A stretch of DNA of 11,816 nucleotides from JANYHF01 sp031367715 (GCA_031367715.1 JANLQJ010000070.1:1-11816), one strand, 5' to 3'; shown: positions 1-6,960, counted from the stretch's first letter. Made by a program: numbers and translations. The notes: a model not told the origin generated them from the sequence alone.

Positions 1-66
1 TCGGGACTCGTAAGCAAGGCGCCTTGGTTCCTACGTACGAGTCCCGAGTCCCGAGTCCCGAGTCCC
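1..66. repeat. Heptamer tandem repeat within an inverted repeat, upstream of ptsP
   Basis: Bases 39-66 are four exact head-to-tail copies of the heptamer gagtccc. The first copy is also part of a perfect 12-bp inverted repeat: bases 1-12 (tcgggactcgta) pair with 36-47. The intervening loop holds its own 12-bp palindrome, caaggcgccttg, at 15-26. Transcribed, this could form a two-tier hairpin just ahead of ptsP. The array may continue to the left of the window. It is not a CRISPR, because the unit is too short and has no spacers. Function unknown; a mobile or slippage-prone intergenic repeat is the simplest reading. Confidence 0.8.
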
Positions 67-76
67 TAAATCCCCC

Positions 77-2368
77 ATGTCCCCCCCCGACGCCGGACCG
101 ATGATTCTGATCCGCCGCCTGCGCCAGATCATGGCGGAGAGGGGTACGGGACAGGAGCGTCTCGACAAGATCGTGCGCCAGATCGCCAACCTGATGGTTG
201 CCGAGGTGTGCTCGATCTATGTCCGCCGTCAGGATGGGTCGCTGGAGCTGTTCGCCAACGAAGGGCTCAATCCGGACGCGGTGCATCGCACGCACATGAA
301 GAAGGGCGAGGGACTGGTTGGGCTCATTGCCGATACCGCTGAAGCTGTGAACCTCTCCGAGGCGCAGACGCACCCGTCGTTTTCCTACCGGCCGGAAACC
401 GGTGAGGAGATCTACCATTCCTTCCTCGGCGTGCCGATGATCCGTGCCGGCAACGTGCTGGGCGTGCTGGTGGTGCAGAACCGAACGCCGCGTCACTACT
501 CCGAGGACGAGGAGGAGGGTCTGCAGACCACCGCCATGGTGCTGGCCGAGCATCTGGCCTCCGGCGATGTGGCGGGCGCCGTCCTGGCTGCGGGCGCAAG
601 TGGGCGCGGACGCGTCAATCTGATCAAAGGCGAGACGCTGTCGGACGGCATCGCCATGGGCCACATCGTGCTGCATCAGCCGCGCGTTACCGTGCGCAAG
701 CTGTTAGCCGAGGATCCGGTCGAGGAAGGCCGGCGGCTGGCCGTGGCCATCGAGACCTTGCGCGCCACCATCGATGCCATGCTGGACCGGCGCGATGTCT
801 CGGAGCCCGGCGAACACCGCGATGTGCTCGAAACCTACCGCATGTTCGCGCATGACAATGGCTGGGTCGGACGCATCGAGGAGGCGCTGGAAGGTGGACT
901 GACGGCTGAGGCTGCGGTCGAGCGTGTGCGCAACGACATGCGAGCGCGTATGCTCAAGCGCCAGGACACCTATTGGCGCGAGCGCTTTCGCGATCTCGAC
1001 GATCTGTCGGATCGGCTGCTGCGCATCCTGGCTGGCAAGACCGGCACCGCCGCTACTGAAGTGCTGCCCGAGGACGCCATTCTGGTCGCCCGCAACATGG
1101 GTCCGGCCGAGCTGCTCGACTATGACCGCAGCAGGTTGCGCGGCGTAGTCATCGAGGAGGGTGGCGCGGCCAGCCATGTGGCGATCGTAGCCAAGGCACT
1201 GGGCATCCCCGCGCTCGGACAGGCCGACGGTGTGATCGATATTGCCGACGCAGGCGATGCCGCCATTCTCGATGCGGACACCGGCGAATTGCATCTGCGG
1301 CCCTCGCCCGAGCTGATCAACGCCTATTCCGATCGGGTGCGCTTCAAGGCCAAGCGTCAGCAACGCTATGCCAACCTGCGCAACGTGCCGGCTGTGACGC
1401 GCGACGGCACCCGCGTCAGCTTGAACATGAATGCCGGACTGCTGGTCGACATGGCTCAACTGGAAGCGTCGGGCGCCGACGGCATCGGGCTGTTCCGTAC
1501 CGAGCTGGAGTTCATGATCTCGTCCGGCCTGCCGATGAAAGACCGGCAGACCGCGATGTATCGCAAGATCCTGGAGGCGGCCGGGGGCAAGCCGGTGGTG
1601 TTCCGTTCGCTCGATATCGGTGGCGACAAGATGCTGCCCTATCTGCGCCACGACAAGGAAGAGAACCCGGCCATGGGCTGGCGCGCCGTGCGCATGACGC
1701 TGGATCGTTCCGGGCTGTTCCGCGCCCAGCTGCGCGCGCTGCTGAAGGCCGCCGAGGGGCGCGATCTGCACCTGATGCTGCCGATGATTTCCGAGACCTC
1801 GGAATATGATCAAGGGCGCACCATTTTGGAGGACGAACTGGCCCTGGCGCGCCGCTTCGGCTGGCCGGAAGCCGGAAAAATCCATCTCGGCGCCATGATC
1901 GAAGTGCCGGCCATGCTGATGCAGCTCGACGCCATCTTCAAGCGCGCCGATTTCGCCTCCGTCGGCAGCAACGATCTGATCCAGTTCCTGTACGCCGCCG
2001 ATCGCAACAATCCGCGCCTGGCCAAGCGCTACGATCCCTTGTCGCCGCCGGTGCTGGGCGCGCTGGCGCAGATCGTCGAGGCGGCCGAGCGGCATGGTCG
2101 GCCGCTGACGCTGTGCGGCGAGCTGGCCGGCCGGCCCTTGGAGGCGATGGCCTTGATTGGGCTAGGGTTCCGCTCCATCTCCATGGCGGCGGCTGGCCTC
2201 GGGCCGGTCAAGGCCATGGTGCTGTCGCTGGATGCGGGCAAGTTGCGCGCCGAGATGGCTACCATGCTCAAGTCGGAAAACCGCAGCGTGCGGGCGGAAC
2301 TGTTGCAGTTCGCGAAAGAGAATAATGTCGATCTGGGGCAGGAGAGTGCGACCGCGCCGGTGCCGTAG
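77..2368 (+). CDS. ptsP: Phosphoenolpyruvate-protein phosphotransferase PtsP (enzyme I-Ntr)
   Basis: This is the first enzyme of the nitrogen phosphotransferase relay: it autophosphorylates from PEP and passes the phosphate to NPr and then EIIA-Ntr in the cytoplasm. The 763 residues show the family's domain order. An N-terminal GAF sensor domain lies at about 25-165, followed by the enzyme I N-terminal region at about 185-310. The phosphohistidine swivel domain carries GGAASHVAIVAKALGIPALG, with the phospho-accepting His at 367. The PEP-binding TIM barrel at about 430-720 has DGIGLFRTELEF near 468-479, FRSLDIGGDK at 509-518, GSNDLIQF at 630-637 and the catalytic Cys680 in LCGELAGRP. The first ATG is preferred although no Shine-Dalgarno is visible, because the resulting N-terminus (AGP followed by a basic RRLRQIMAE stretch) has the length expected of rhizobial PtsP. 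The GAF domain is known to sense glutamine in some relatives; that is inference here. In many Alphaproteobacteria lysC precedes this gene, but only 76 bases are visible upstream. Confidence 0.97.
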   Translation: MSPPDAGPMILIRRLRQIMAERGTGQERLDKIVRQIANLMVAEVCSIYVRRQDGSLELFANEGLNPDAVHRTHMKKGEGLVGLIADTAEAVNLSEAQTHPSFSYRPETGEEIYHSFLGVPMIRAGNVLGVLVVQNRTPRHYSEDEEEGLQTTAMVLAEHLASGDVAGAVLAAGASGRGRVNLIKGETLSDGIAMGHIVLHQPRVTVRKLLAEDPVEEGRRLAVAIETLRATIDAMLDRRDVSEPGEHRDVLETYRMFAHDNGWVGRIEEALEGGLTAEAAVERVRNDMRARMLKRQDTYWRERFRDLDDLSDRLLRILAGKTGTAATEVLPEDAILVARNMGPAELLDYDRSRLRGVVIEEGGAASHVAIVAKALGIPALGQADGVIDIADAGDAAILDADTGELHLRPSPELINAYSDRVRFKAKRQQRYANLRNVPAVTRDGTRVSLNMNAGLLVDMAQLEASGADGIGLFRTELEFMISSGLPMKDRQTAMYRKILEAAGGKPVVFRSLDIGGDKMLPYLRHDKEENPAMGWRAVRMTLDRSGLFRAQLRALLKAAEGRDLHLMLPMISETSEYDQGRTILEDELALARRFGWPEAGKIHLGAMIEVPAMLMQLDAIFKRADFASVGSNDLIQFLYAADRNNPRLAKRYDPLSPPVLGALAQIVEAAERHGRPLTLCGELAGRPLEAMALIGLGFRSISMAAAGLGPVKAMVLSLDAGKLRAEMATMLKSENRSVRAELLQFAKENNVDLGQESATAPVP

Positions 2369-2447
2369 TTGGGTCAAGCATTTCAGCGCGACCCGACATC
2401 GGGCAGCAGAGTATACTCTGTTGGGTCGCGCAAGGGCTTGACCCAAC
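2368..2447. repeat. 80-bp nested inverted repeat between ptsP and prfA
   Basis: Three concentric palindromes fill the gap after ptsP. The outer arms are perfect 12-mers, gttgggtcaagc at 2368-2379 and its complement at 2436-2447. The middle arms are perfect 8-mers, cgcgaccc at 2387-2394 and gggtcgcg at 2423-2430. The centre is a 14-bp palindrome, cagagtatactctg, at 2407-2420. The outer arm begins on the last base of the ptsP stop codon. There is no U-tract, so it is not a classical terminator. It could be a MITE- or REP-like element, or an RNA hairpin that separates ptsP expression from prfA. Confidence 0.8.
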
Positions 2448-2480
2448 GTGCTTTCCCCAATCAACAAGACCGCATACACA

Positions 2481-3566
2481 ATGACCTCCATACCCAAAGA
2501 AAAACTCGACCGGCTGGTGCAGCGCTGGGCGAATGTGCAGAGTGATCTGTCCCAGGGCGGACTTGACCAATCGACGTTCATCAAGCTCTCCAAGGAGTTC
2601 GCGGAACTCGATCCCATTGCCGCTGCCGTGCTGACCTTGCGCCGTACCCAGAGCGAAGCGGGCGACCTGATAGCGCTGATCGCGGGTGACGATGTCGAGA
2701 TGAAAACCATGGCCGAGACCGAACTGGCCGCCATCAAGCCGCGCATCACCAAGCAGCAGCACGATCTCACCATCATGCTGTTGCCCAAGGACGAGGCCGA
2801 CGACCGCAACGCCATCCTGGAAGTGCGTGCCGGTACCGGCGGCGACGAGGCGGCGCTGTTTGCCGGCGATCTGTTCCGCATGTATACGCGCTATGCCGAT
2901 CAGCACGGCTGGAAGACCGAGGTGATCAGCACCAGCGACTCTGAGATGGGTGGCTACAAGGAAATCATCGCCAACATCACAGGGAAAGGCGTGTTCGCGC
3001 GCATGAAGTTTGAAAGCGGCGTGCACCGCGTGCAGCGCGTGCCGGCGACCGAAGGCTCAGGCCGCATCCACACCTCGGCAGCCACTGTCGCCGTCCTGCC
3101 CGAGGCGCAAGAAGTCGACATCGAGATCCGCATGGAGGACATCCGGCTCGATACCATGCGCTCGTCGGGTGCGGGCGGTCAGCATGTCAACACCACCGAC
3201 TCGGCGGTGCGCCTGCTGCATATCCCGACCGGCATCATCATCACCTCGAACGAGAAATCGCAGCATCAGAATCGCGCCCGCGTCATGCAGGTGCTGCGCA
3301 CACGTCTCTACGATCTGGAACGCCAGAAGATCGACAACGAGCGTTCGGCGGCGCGCAAAAGCCAGATCGGTACCGGCGATCGCTCGCAACGCATCCGCAC
3401 CTACAACTTTCCACAAGGCCGCATCACCGACCATCGTATCAATATGACACTGTACAATCTGGCCAAGTTCCTGGAGGGCAACGGTTTGGATGAGCTGGTC
3501 GATGCACTGATAACGGATCATCAGGCCAAGCTGCTGACCGAGATGAACGCTGAAGGTGGAGGGTGA
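2481..3566 (+). CDS. prfA: Peptide chain release factor 1 (RF1)
   Basis: RF1 recognises UAA and UAG in the ribosomal A site and triggers release of the finished peptide. From this start the protein has 361 residues, the family's usual length (about 360). The codon-recognition tripeptide PAT, diagnostic of RF1 rather than RF2, is at 188-190 in QRVPATEGSGR. The catalytic GGQ loop is at 232-234 in SSGAGGQHVNTTDS. The N-terminal helical domain (about 1-110) and the C-terminal tail look complete. An in-frame ATG at 2448 would add 11 residues, but it lies right against the nested palindrome and gives an atypical N-terminus, so 2481 (MTSIPKEKL) is chosen. No strong Shine-Dalgarno is visible. It is followed after 16 bases by prmC, which methylates the GGQ glutamine, so the two very probably share a transcript. 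Confidence 0.97.
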   Translation: MTSIPKEKLDRLVQRWANVQSDLSQGGLDQSTFIKLSKEFAELDPIAAAVLTLRRTQSEAGDLIALIAGDDVEMKTMAETELAAIKPRITKQQHDLTIMLLPKDEADDRNAILEVRAGTGGDEAALFAGDLFRMYTRYADQHGWKTEVISTSDSEMGGYKEIIANITGKGVFARMKFESGVHRVQRVPATEGSGRIHTSAATVAVLPEAQEVDIEIRMEDIRLDTMRSSGAGGQHVNTTDSAVRLLHIPTGIIITSNEKSQHQNRARVMQVLRTRLYDLERQKIDNERSAARKSQIGTGDRSQRIRTYNFPQGRITDHRINMTLYNLAKFLEGNGLDELVDALITDHQAKLLTEMNAEGGG

Positions 3567-3567
3567 T

Positions 3568-3572
3568 GGAGG
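3568..3572 (+). promoter_or_regulatory. Shine-Dalgarno ggagg supporting the ATG start of prmC
   Basis: The ggagg immediately after the prfA stop codon is ten bases upstream of the ATG at 3583, a slightly long but usable spacing. A GTG at 3556, overlapping the end of prfA, has no comparably placed site, so the ATG is preferred. Confidence 0.55.
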
Positions 3573-3582
3573 TGTGCGGATA

Positions 3583-4473
3583 ATGAGCGCAATACAAATC
3601 ACCCCCGCCACCACCGCCACCAAGGCGTGGGCGGAGCTGTCGCGCGTGTTCCGCGAGGCGGGCCTTGAAAGTCCGGTCATCGATTCACGCCTGCTGGTTT
3701 GCCATGTGCTCGGGCTGGATCGACTCGGCCTGCTGCGTGAACCGCATCGTCTGCTGGCTGACCATGCCGAAGCATTGGCCGCCGCCGCGCAGCGCCGGCT
3801 CGCGCACGAGCCGGTCAGCCGCATCATTGGCCAGCGCGCCTTCTGGGGGCGGCCGTTCAAGATCTCTCCCGCCACGCTCGATCCGCGGCCGGACAGCGAA
3901 ACGCTGATCGCCGCCGCCCTCGAGCTGGCTGTGCCAATTCAACTGGCCCGCGCAGGTGCGCCCCTGCGGCTGCTCGATCTGGGCACCGGCACCGGCTGTC
4001 TGTTGTTGACCTTGCTGGCCGAGCTACCAACCGCGATTGGCATCGGGATCGATTGCAGCCCCGAGGCGCTCACCGTGGCGCACGACAACGCCATCTCGCT
4101 CGGCCTGGCCGAACGGGCGCAACTGTTGCTCGGCGATTGGGGCGCTGGTCTGGCCGGTCGGTTCGACCTCATCGTGTCGAACCCGCCCTATATCCGCCAC
4201 GACGATCTCGCTGGCCTGACGCCCGACGTGGTCAACTTCGATCCGGCACTGGCGCTCGATGGCGGTGCCGACGGACTCAGCGCCTATCGCGCCATTGTCG
4301 CGACCCTGCCGCAGCTGCAGTCCCCCGGCGCTGTTTTGCTTGAGGTCGGCCAGGGGCAGGCCGACGCGGTGCAACACTTGTTGCAGCAGGCCTTTGCCGG
4401 CGCCACCGGAGCTGTTGCCAAACGCTGGCGGGATCTCAGCGAAGTCGAGCGCGTGGTTGGGTTTGCAACTTGA
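3583..4473 (+). CDS. prmC: Release factor glutamine methyltransferase PrmC
   Basis: PrmC (HemK) transfers a methyl group from S-adenosylmethionine to the glutamine of the GGQ motif of release factors, raising termination efficiency. The 296-residue protein has an N-terminal helical substrate-binding domain (about 1-95), the PRPDSETL motif at about 101-108, the SAM-binding glycine loop LLDLGTGTGC at about 130-139, and the catalytic NPPY at 200-203 in VSNPPYIRHDDL. The GGADGLSAYR segment near 228-237 is also typical of the family. The start was chosen by the upstream ggagg; a GTG 27 bases earlier would add nine residues and overlap prfA. Its position directly after its substrate's gene is the usual arrangement. 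Transcription probably comes from upstream of prfA. Confidence 0.96.
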   Translation: MSAIQITPATTATKAWAELSRVFREAGLESPVIDSRLLVCHVLGLDRLGLLREPHRLLADHAEALAAAAQRRLAHEPVSRIIGQRAFWGRPFKISPATLDPRPDSETLIAAALELAVPIQLARAGAPLRLLDLGTGTGCLLLTLLAELPTAIGIGIDCSPEALTVAHDNAISLGLAERAQLLLGDWGAGLAGRFDLIVSNPPYIRHDDLAGLTPDVVNFDPALALDGGADGLSAYRAIVATLPQLQSPGAVLLEVGQGQADAVQHLLQQAFAGATGAVAKRWRDLSEVERVVGFAT

Positions 4474-4531
4474 AGCTGTCCATAACCGCTAGCCGTCTTA
4501 AAAAATATCTTTGATTTCCCGGCCAACCGAG

Positions 4532-4693
4532 CTAAGGTTGCGTCATCGGATCAACGTGACGTCGAGTAGACAGCTGCCAAGGCGGTAGGTGTTTAAGAGC
4601 AATTCGGATGACATCCGTCAGCTCCTCGGCGTTCAGACGTCCAAACCTCTCGATGGCTATGGTTGGTGTGAGTGGGACGAAGTTGGGGTGCGG
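4532..4693 (-). pseudogene. Start-less C-terminal fragment of an unidentified small protein (weakly MazF/PemK-like)
   Basis: This minus-strand frame runs 53 codons from just after an in-frame TAG (at 4694-4696) to a TAG at 4532-4534, and contains no usable start before the middle of the sequence. It nevertheless looks protein-like: TPTIAIERFGRLNAEELTDV is followed by IRIALKHLPPW, an amphipathic helical pattern. A basic residue, GRL, then a helix with spaced hydrophobics is reminiscent of the C-terminus of MazF/PemK-type toxins, but that is an impression and not an assignment. The preceding minus-strand sequence stays open in another frame, so a frameshift in a once longer gene is possible. 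It could equally be a chance open stretch. Confidence 0.3.
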
Positions 4694-4698
4694 CTACG

Positions 4699-4809
4699 TT
4701 AGGCCCGGAACCCAAGTGCGGTGGCGCTAACAGCGCGTACCGCCTCGCCAATCGGTGTTGATCGAGCGCTGGACAAGCCAAGGGTCGAGCCAAGGGTATT
4801 GTCAGTCAT
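4699..4809 (-). CDS. Hypothetical 36-residue protein, coupled to the frame upstream
   Basis: The ATG overlaps the stop codon of the preceding minus-strand frame as ATGA, the usual geometry for translational coupling. The peptide begins MTDNTLGSTLGLSSARST and ends with GFRA before a TAA. No domain, signal peptide or membrane segment is recognised. It may be the N-terminus of a gene that has decayed, since related-looking protein sequence resumes in another frame just downstream (4532-4693). The overlap is the only real support. Confidence 0.25.
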   Translation of the reverse strand: MTDNTLGSTLGLSSARSTPIGEAVRAVSATALGFRA

Positions 4810-4937
4810 TGCGGATTTGCAGCTGGCGCATTGGTTTGCGGTTCGGCGGCCTGTTGCATGATGGACGACGTTTCGAGTTCGCCAGTTTGGAACGCGATAA
4901 GGCCGTCAATTTGGCCCCGAAGTTGGACTTCTAACAT
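4806..4937 (-). CDS. Hypothetical 43-residue protein divergent from DUF4167
   Basis: The frame encodes 43 residues, beginning MLEVQLRGQIDGLIAF and ending in a proline/alanine/asparagine-rich tail. It is preceded by aaggaa at 4945-4950 (minus strand), seven bases before the ATG, a better ribosome-binding site than most genes in this window have. It lies 45 bases from the oppositely oriented DUF4167 gene, so the two would share a divergent promoter region. No family is recognised. An ATGA junction links it to the next minus-strand frame. A longer frame starting at 5114 runs through the DUF4167 coding sequence and is judged a shadow. Confidence 0.4.
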   Translation of the reverse strand: MLEVQLRGQIDGLIAFQTGELETSSIMQQAAEPQTNAPAANPQ

Positions 4938-4982
4938 CTTGAATTTCCTTATGTTTGGTTTGCAGTTACGAATGGGAGCCTT

Positions 4983-6014
4983 ATGAGGCAGGGACAACAG
5001 CAGCAGCAAAACCGCCGTGGCCGTGGCCGTGGCGGGCGCAAAGGTCAGAGTCCTTTGTCGCGCAGCTTCGAATCGAGCGGTCCGGACGTGAAAATCCGTG
5101 GCACCGCCCAGCATATCGCCGAGAAATACATGACCCTGGCCCGCGATGCCTTAGGCTCGGGCGATCTGGTCCTTGGCGAGAACTATCTGCAGCACGCCGA
5201 GCACTACAACCGCATCATCATTGCGGCGCAGACGGCCGCGCCCGGCGAACAGATCAACGGCAATGGCCAGCGCGTGGCCCGCCACGACGGCGATTTGCTG
5301 CCAGGCGAATCGTATGACGACGATGATGGCGACGACGGCAGCGACGGTGACCAGATGGGCGATGGCGGCCCTCCCGGCTCAAACATGGGGGGCAATATGG
5401 CACCCGAGCAGCCGCGGTCTTATGAAGGCCGGCCACCTGAGCAACAACATCAGCGCGAGCATCAGCCGCGTCAGCGCGACAACCGGCCCTACGAGCGGCC
5501 CAACTACGACAATCGGCCGCGCGAACCTCGGCAATGGGAGCCGCGGGGAGAGCCAAGAGGTGAGCCCCGTGGAGAACCAAGAGGGGAACCGAGGGGCCCG
5601 GGCGGCGAGCGCGAGCAGCGCGGCGGCTACCAGCAGCGCGAGCGCGGTTACAGCCAGCGTGGCAATGACCCGCAGGGCCAGGAACCACGCGGCTTTGCGC
5701 CTCGCCAAGCCGACCAGCCGCGGCCGATCAATGGCCATGGCGAACAGCCGCGGGCCTTTGATCCGGCACAGCAGCCGGTCGACCCGGTAGACGTTCACAG
5801 CGATGAAATGGCTTCGGCTCCGGTTGGTCGTGAGCCGGGTCCCAACCCGCGTGGCCGCCGCCGCCGCGGCCGGCCCGAGAATGGCAACGGCCCGCGCCAA
5901 GTTGGCGCGCAAGAGGGGCTGTTCCCGAGCGATCAGTCCGCGCCCAACGATGCGCCAGCTGTTCCAGATCCAGCGCCCGAGCGTAGCAGCGGTGGTGACG
6001 GCGAGCCGGTGTAA
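4983..6014 (+). CDS. DUF4167 domain-containing protein
   Basis: The 343-residue protein carries the alphaproteobacterial DUF4167 domain at about residues 5-82. It opens with a Q-rich then RGRGRGGRKG basic stretch, followed by DVKIRGTAQHIAEKYMTLAR and a helical segment ending in AEHYNRIIIAAQ. The remainder is low complexity and probably disordered: an acidic D/G tract at about 111-127, a long R/Q/P/E-rich stretch, five EPRG units at 186-205, and a basic GRRRRGRPE patch at about 291-299. Its biochemical role is not known; the RGG-like N-terminus and basic patches make nucleic-acid binding a reasonable inference. A gggag at 4974-4978 lies four bases before the ATG. The place after prfA-prmC is conserved in Alphaproteobacteria, where clpB often comes next; here a repeat region and a TauE permease follow. 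Confidence 0.9.
   Translation: MRQGQQQQQNRRGRGRGGRKGQSPLSRSFESSGPDVKIRGTAQHIAEKYMTLARDALGSGDLVLGENYLQHAEHYNRIIIAAQTAAPGEQINGNGQRVARHDGDLLPGESYDDDDGDDGSDGDQMGDGGPPGSNMGGNMAPEQPRSYEGRPPEQQHQREHQPRQRDNRPYERPNYDNRPREPRQWEPRGEPRGEPRGEPRGEPRGPGGEREQRGGYQQRERGYSQRGNDPQGQEPRGFAPRQADQPRPINGHGEQPRAFDPAQQPVDPVDVHSDEMASAPVGREPGPNPRGRRRRGRPENGNGPRQVGAQEGLFPSDQSAPNDAPAVPDPAPERSSGGDGEPV
5538..5597 (+). repeat. Five EPRG peptide repeats inside the DUF4167 gene
   Basis: Five consecutive Glu-Pro-Arg-Gly units occupy residues 186-205. The underlying 12-base units differ at many synonymous positions: arginine is written cgg, aga, cgt, aga, agg and proline ccg, cca, ccc, cca, ccg. AGA and AGG are otherwise uncommon in these genes. 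The repeat is therefore conserved at the peptide level, not as fresh DNA duplication. Confidence 0.85.
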
Positions 6015-6027
6015 GCTGAAAAAAGAC

Positions 6028-6145
6028 GTGAGTGGTGAGGCAAACAAGACGTGAAATCGTGAAGTCGTGAAGTCACCAAATCGGGTCGACGGTCTCTCTT
6101 TACGACTTGGCGATTTGGCCATTTCACGATTTGGCGTCTTGCCTC
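6028..6145. repeat. Inverted arrays of 7-8-base units between DUF4167 and the TauE gene
   Basis: The left array has gtgagtg and gtgaggc (6028-6041), then gtgaaatc, gtgaagtc, gtgaagtc and accaaatc (6051-6082). The right array (6104-6135) is the same kind of unit inverted; on the minus strand it reads gccaaatc, gtgaaatg, gccaaatc and gccaagtc. Outer segments gaggcaaacaagacg (6037-6051) and gtcttgcctc (6136-6145) also pair imperfectly. The whole could fold into a long, imperfect cruciform or hairpin. There is no U-run, so a standard terminator is unlikely, though the structure might still stop or stabilise transcripts at the end of the DUF4167 unit. Confidence 0.75.
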
Positions 6146-6167
6146 GCCGTTTAAGTCCTGCCCTTTC

Positions 6168-6920
6168 ATGACCCTCCCGCTCGATGCAACCACCTTGTTC
6201 GCCATCGCCACAGTCTTTGGCGCGGCGATCGTGCGCGGATTTTCCGGCTTCGGATTTTCGCTGCTGGTCATTACGGCGCTTTCGCTGGTCATGCCGCCGG
6301 TCGAGATCATCGCTTCGGTGCTGATGATGGAAATCGCCGCCAGCCTGCACCTGATGCCCGGCGTCTGGCGCGATATCCACTGGCCTTCGCTGAGTTTTCT
6401 CACACTCGGACAGATCATTGCCACGCCGTTCGGGGTGTGGGCGCTGGCCCATGTTCAGGCGGGACCGATGAAGATCGCGCTGTCGCTGTTCGTGCTCGCC
6501 ACGGTCGCGCTACTGGCCATGGGCTTTGCGCTCAAACGCATGCCGGGCGCTGGCGCCACCACAGCAACTGGCGCGGCATCGGGTCTGCTGAACGGTGCCT
6601 TTGGGATCGGCGGACCGCCGGTGGTTTTGTTCTTTCTGTCCTCGCCGGCCGCTGCGGCTGCGGGACGGGCTTCGCTGATTGCCTATTTCTTCGGCACCGA
6701 CGTGATCGCACTGGGCTGGCAGCTTTACGCCCAGTTGGTCACCACCGACCACCTGGTGAAGGTCGCACTGTTCCTGCCGGCGCTGGTTGCCGGTATCTGG
6801 CTCGGCGCGCGCGGCTTTGCCAATGTCGATCCGGCCCGCTTCCGGCAGGCGGTACTCGCGCTGCTCGGCGTGATGGCGCTGCTGACGGGACTGCAGGGCG
6901 CCGCCGGCTATTTTTCATAA
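6168..6920 (+). CDS. TauE/SafE family membrane permease (sulfite exporter TauE-like)
   Basis: This is a 250-residue polytopic inner-membrane protein of the TauE/SafE family, whose characterised members move sulfite, sulfoacetate or related small anions. It has the family's two-fold pattern: an N-terminal glycine-rich motif RGFSGFGFSL at 23-32 and the matching second-half motif AFGIGGPPVVLF at 144-155. About seven or eight hydrophobic segments can be counted, and the length is normal for the family. No strong Shine-Dalgarno precedes the ATG; it lies 22 bases after the inverted repeat array, so it probably has its own promoter or reads through. No sulfur-metabolism genes are adjacent, so the substrate cannot be inferred from context. 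Confidence 0.9.
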   Translation: MTLPLDATTLFAIATVFGAAIVRGFSGFGFSLLVITALSLVMPPVEIIASVLMMEIAASLHLMPGVWRDIHWPSLSFLTLGQIIATPFGVWALAHVQAGPMKIALSLFVLATVALLAMGFALKRMPGAGATTATGAASGLLNGAFGIGGPPVVLFFLSSPAAAAAGRASLIAYFFGTDVIALGWQLYAQLVTTDHLVKVALFLPALVAGIWLGARGFANVDPARFRQAVLALLGVMALLTGLQGAAGYFS

Positions 6921-6932
6921 CCACCATGACGG

Positions 6933-6960
6933 TTGACTAATTTTCAAGCTCCGGCATCAT
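6933..6960 (+). promoter_or_regulatory. Possible promoter, perhaps giving a leaderless transcript
   Basis: ttgact at 6933-6938 resembles a -35 box and is 16 bases from catcat at 6955-6960, which matches four of six -10 positions. Transcription from here would begin at about the ATG of the lipoprotein gene at 6967, which lacks a visible Shine-Dalgarno. This is a weak pattern match only. Confidence 0.2.

Larger units (their letters stand above)
4474..4982. other. 509-bp gap with only small or decayed reading frames
   Basis: No gene of normal size is visible between prmC and the DUF4167 gene. The composition is less GC-rich than the flanking genes. The best signals are three consecutive minus-strand frames, described separately: 43 codons (4806-4937), 36 codons (4699-4809) and a start-less 53-codon piece (4532-4693). 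A plus-strand frame of 37 codons starts at a GTG at 4589 and ends at 4702, but nothing supports it. Two copies of gccaagggt lie 15 bases apart near 4777-4800. No tRNA, tmRNA, RNase P or clear intrinsic terminator was recognised. Confidence 0.6.

Noticed and set aside
39..66. CRISPR-like array
   Set aside because: The repeats are 7 bases long and contiguous, with no spacers and no cas genes nearby.
704..2095. 463-codon open frame antisense to ptsP
   Set aside because: It lies fully within a well-supported gene, has no recognisable domains, and is rich in His/Gln/Arg as expected for an antisense shadow in high-GC DNA.
3057..3875. 272-codon minus-strand frame over the prfA-prmC junction
   Set aside because: It is an antisense shadow of two confidently identified genes.
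4589..4702. 37-codon plus-strand frame with GTG start
   Set aside because: There is no recognisable homology, only a weak ribosome-binding site, and it overlaps the more protein-like minus-strand frame.
5379..6452. 357-codon minus-strand frame across DUF4167, the repeat array and TauE
   Set aside because: It spans two real genes and an intergenic repeat, and its composition reflects the complement of the repetitive R/G/P-rich coding sequence.
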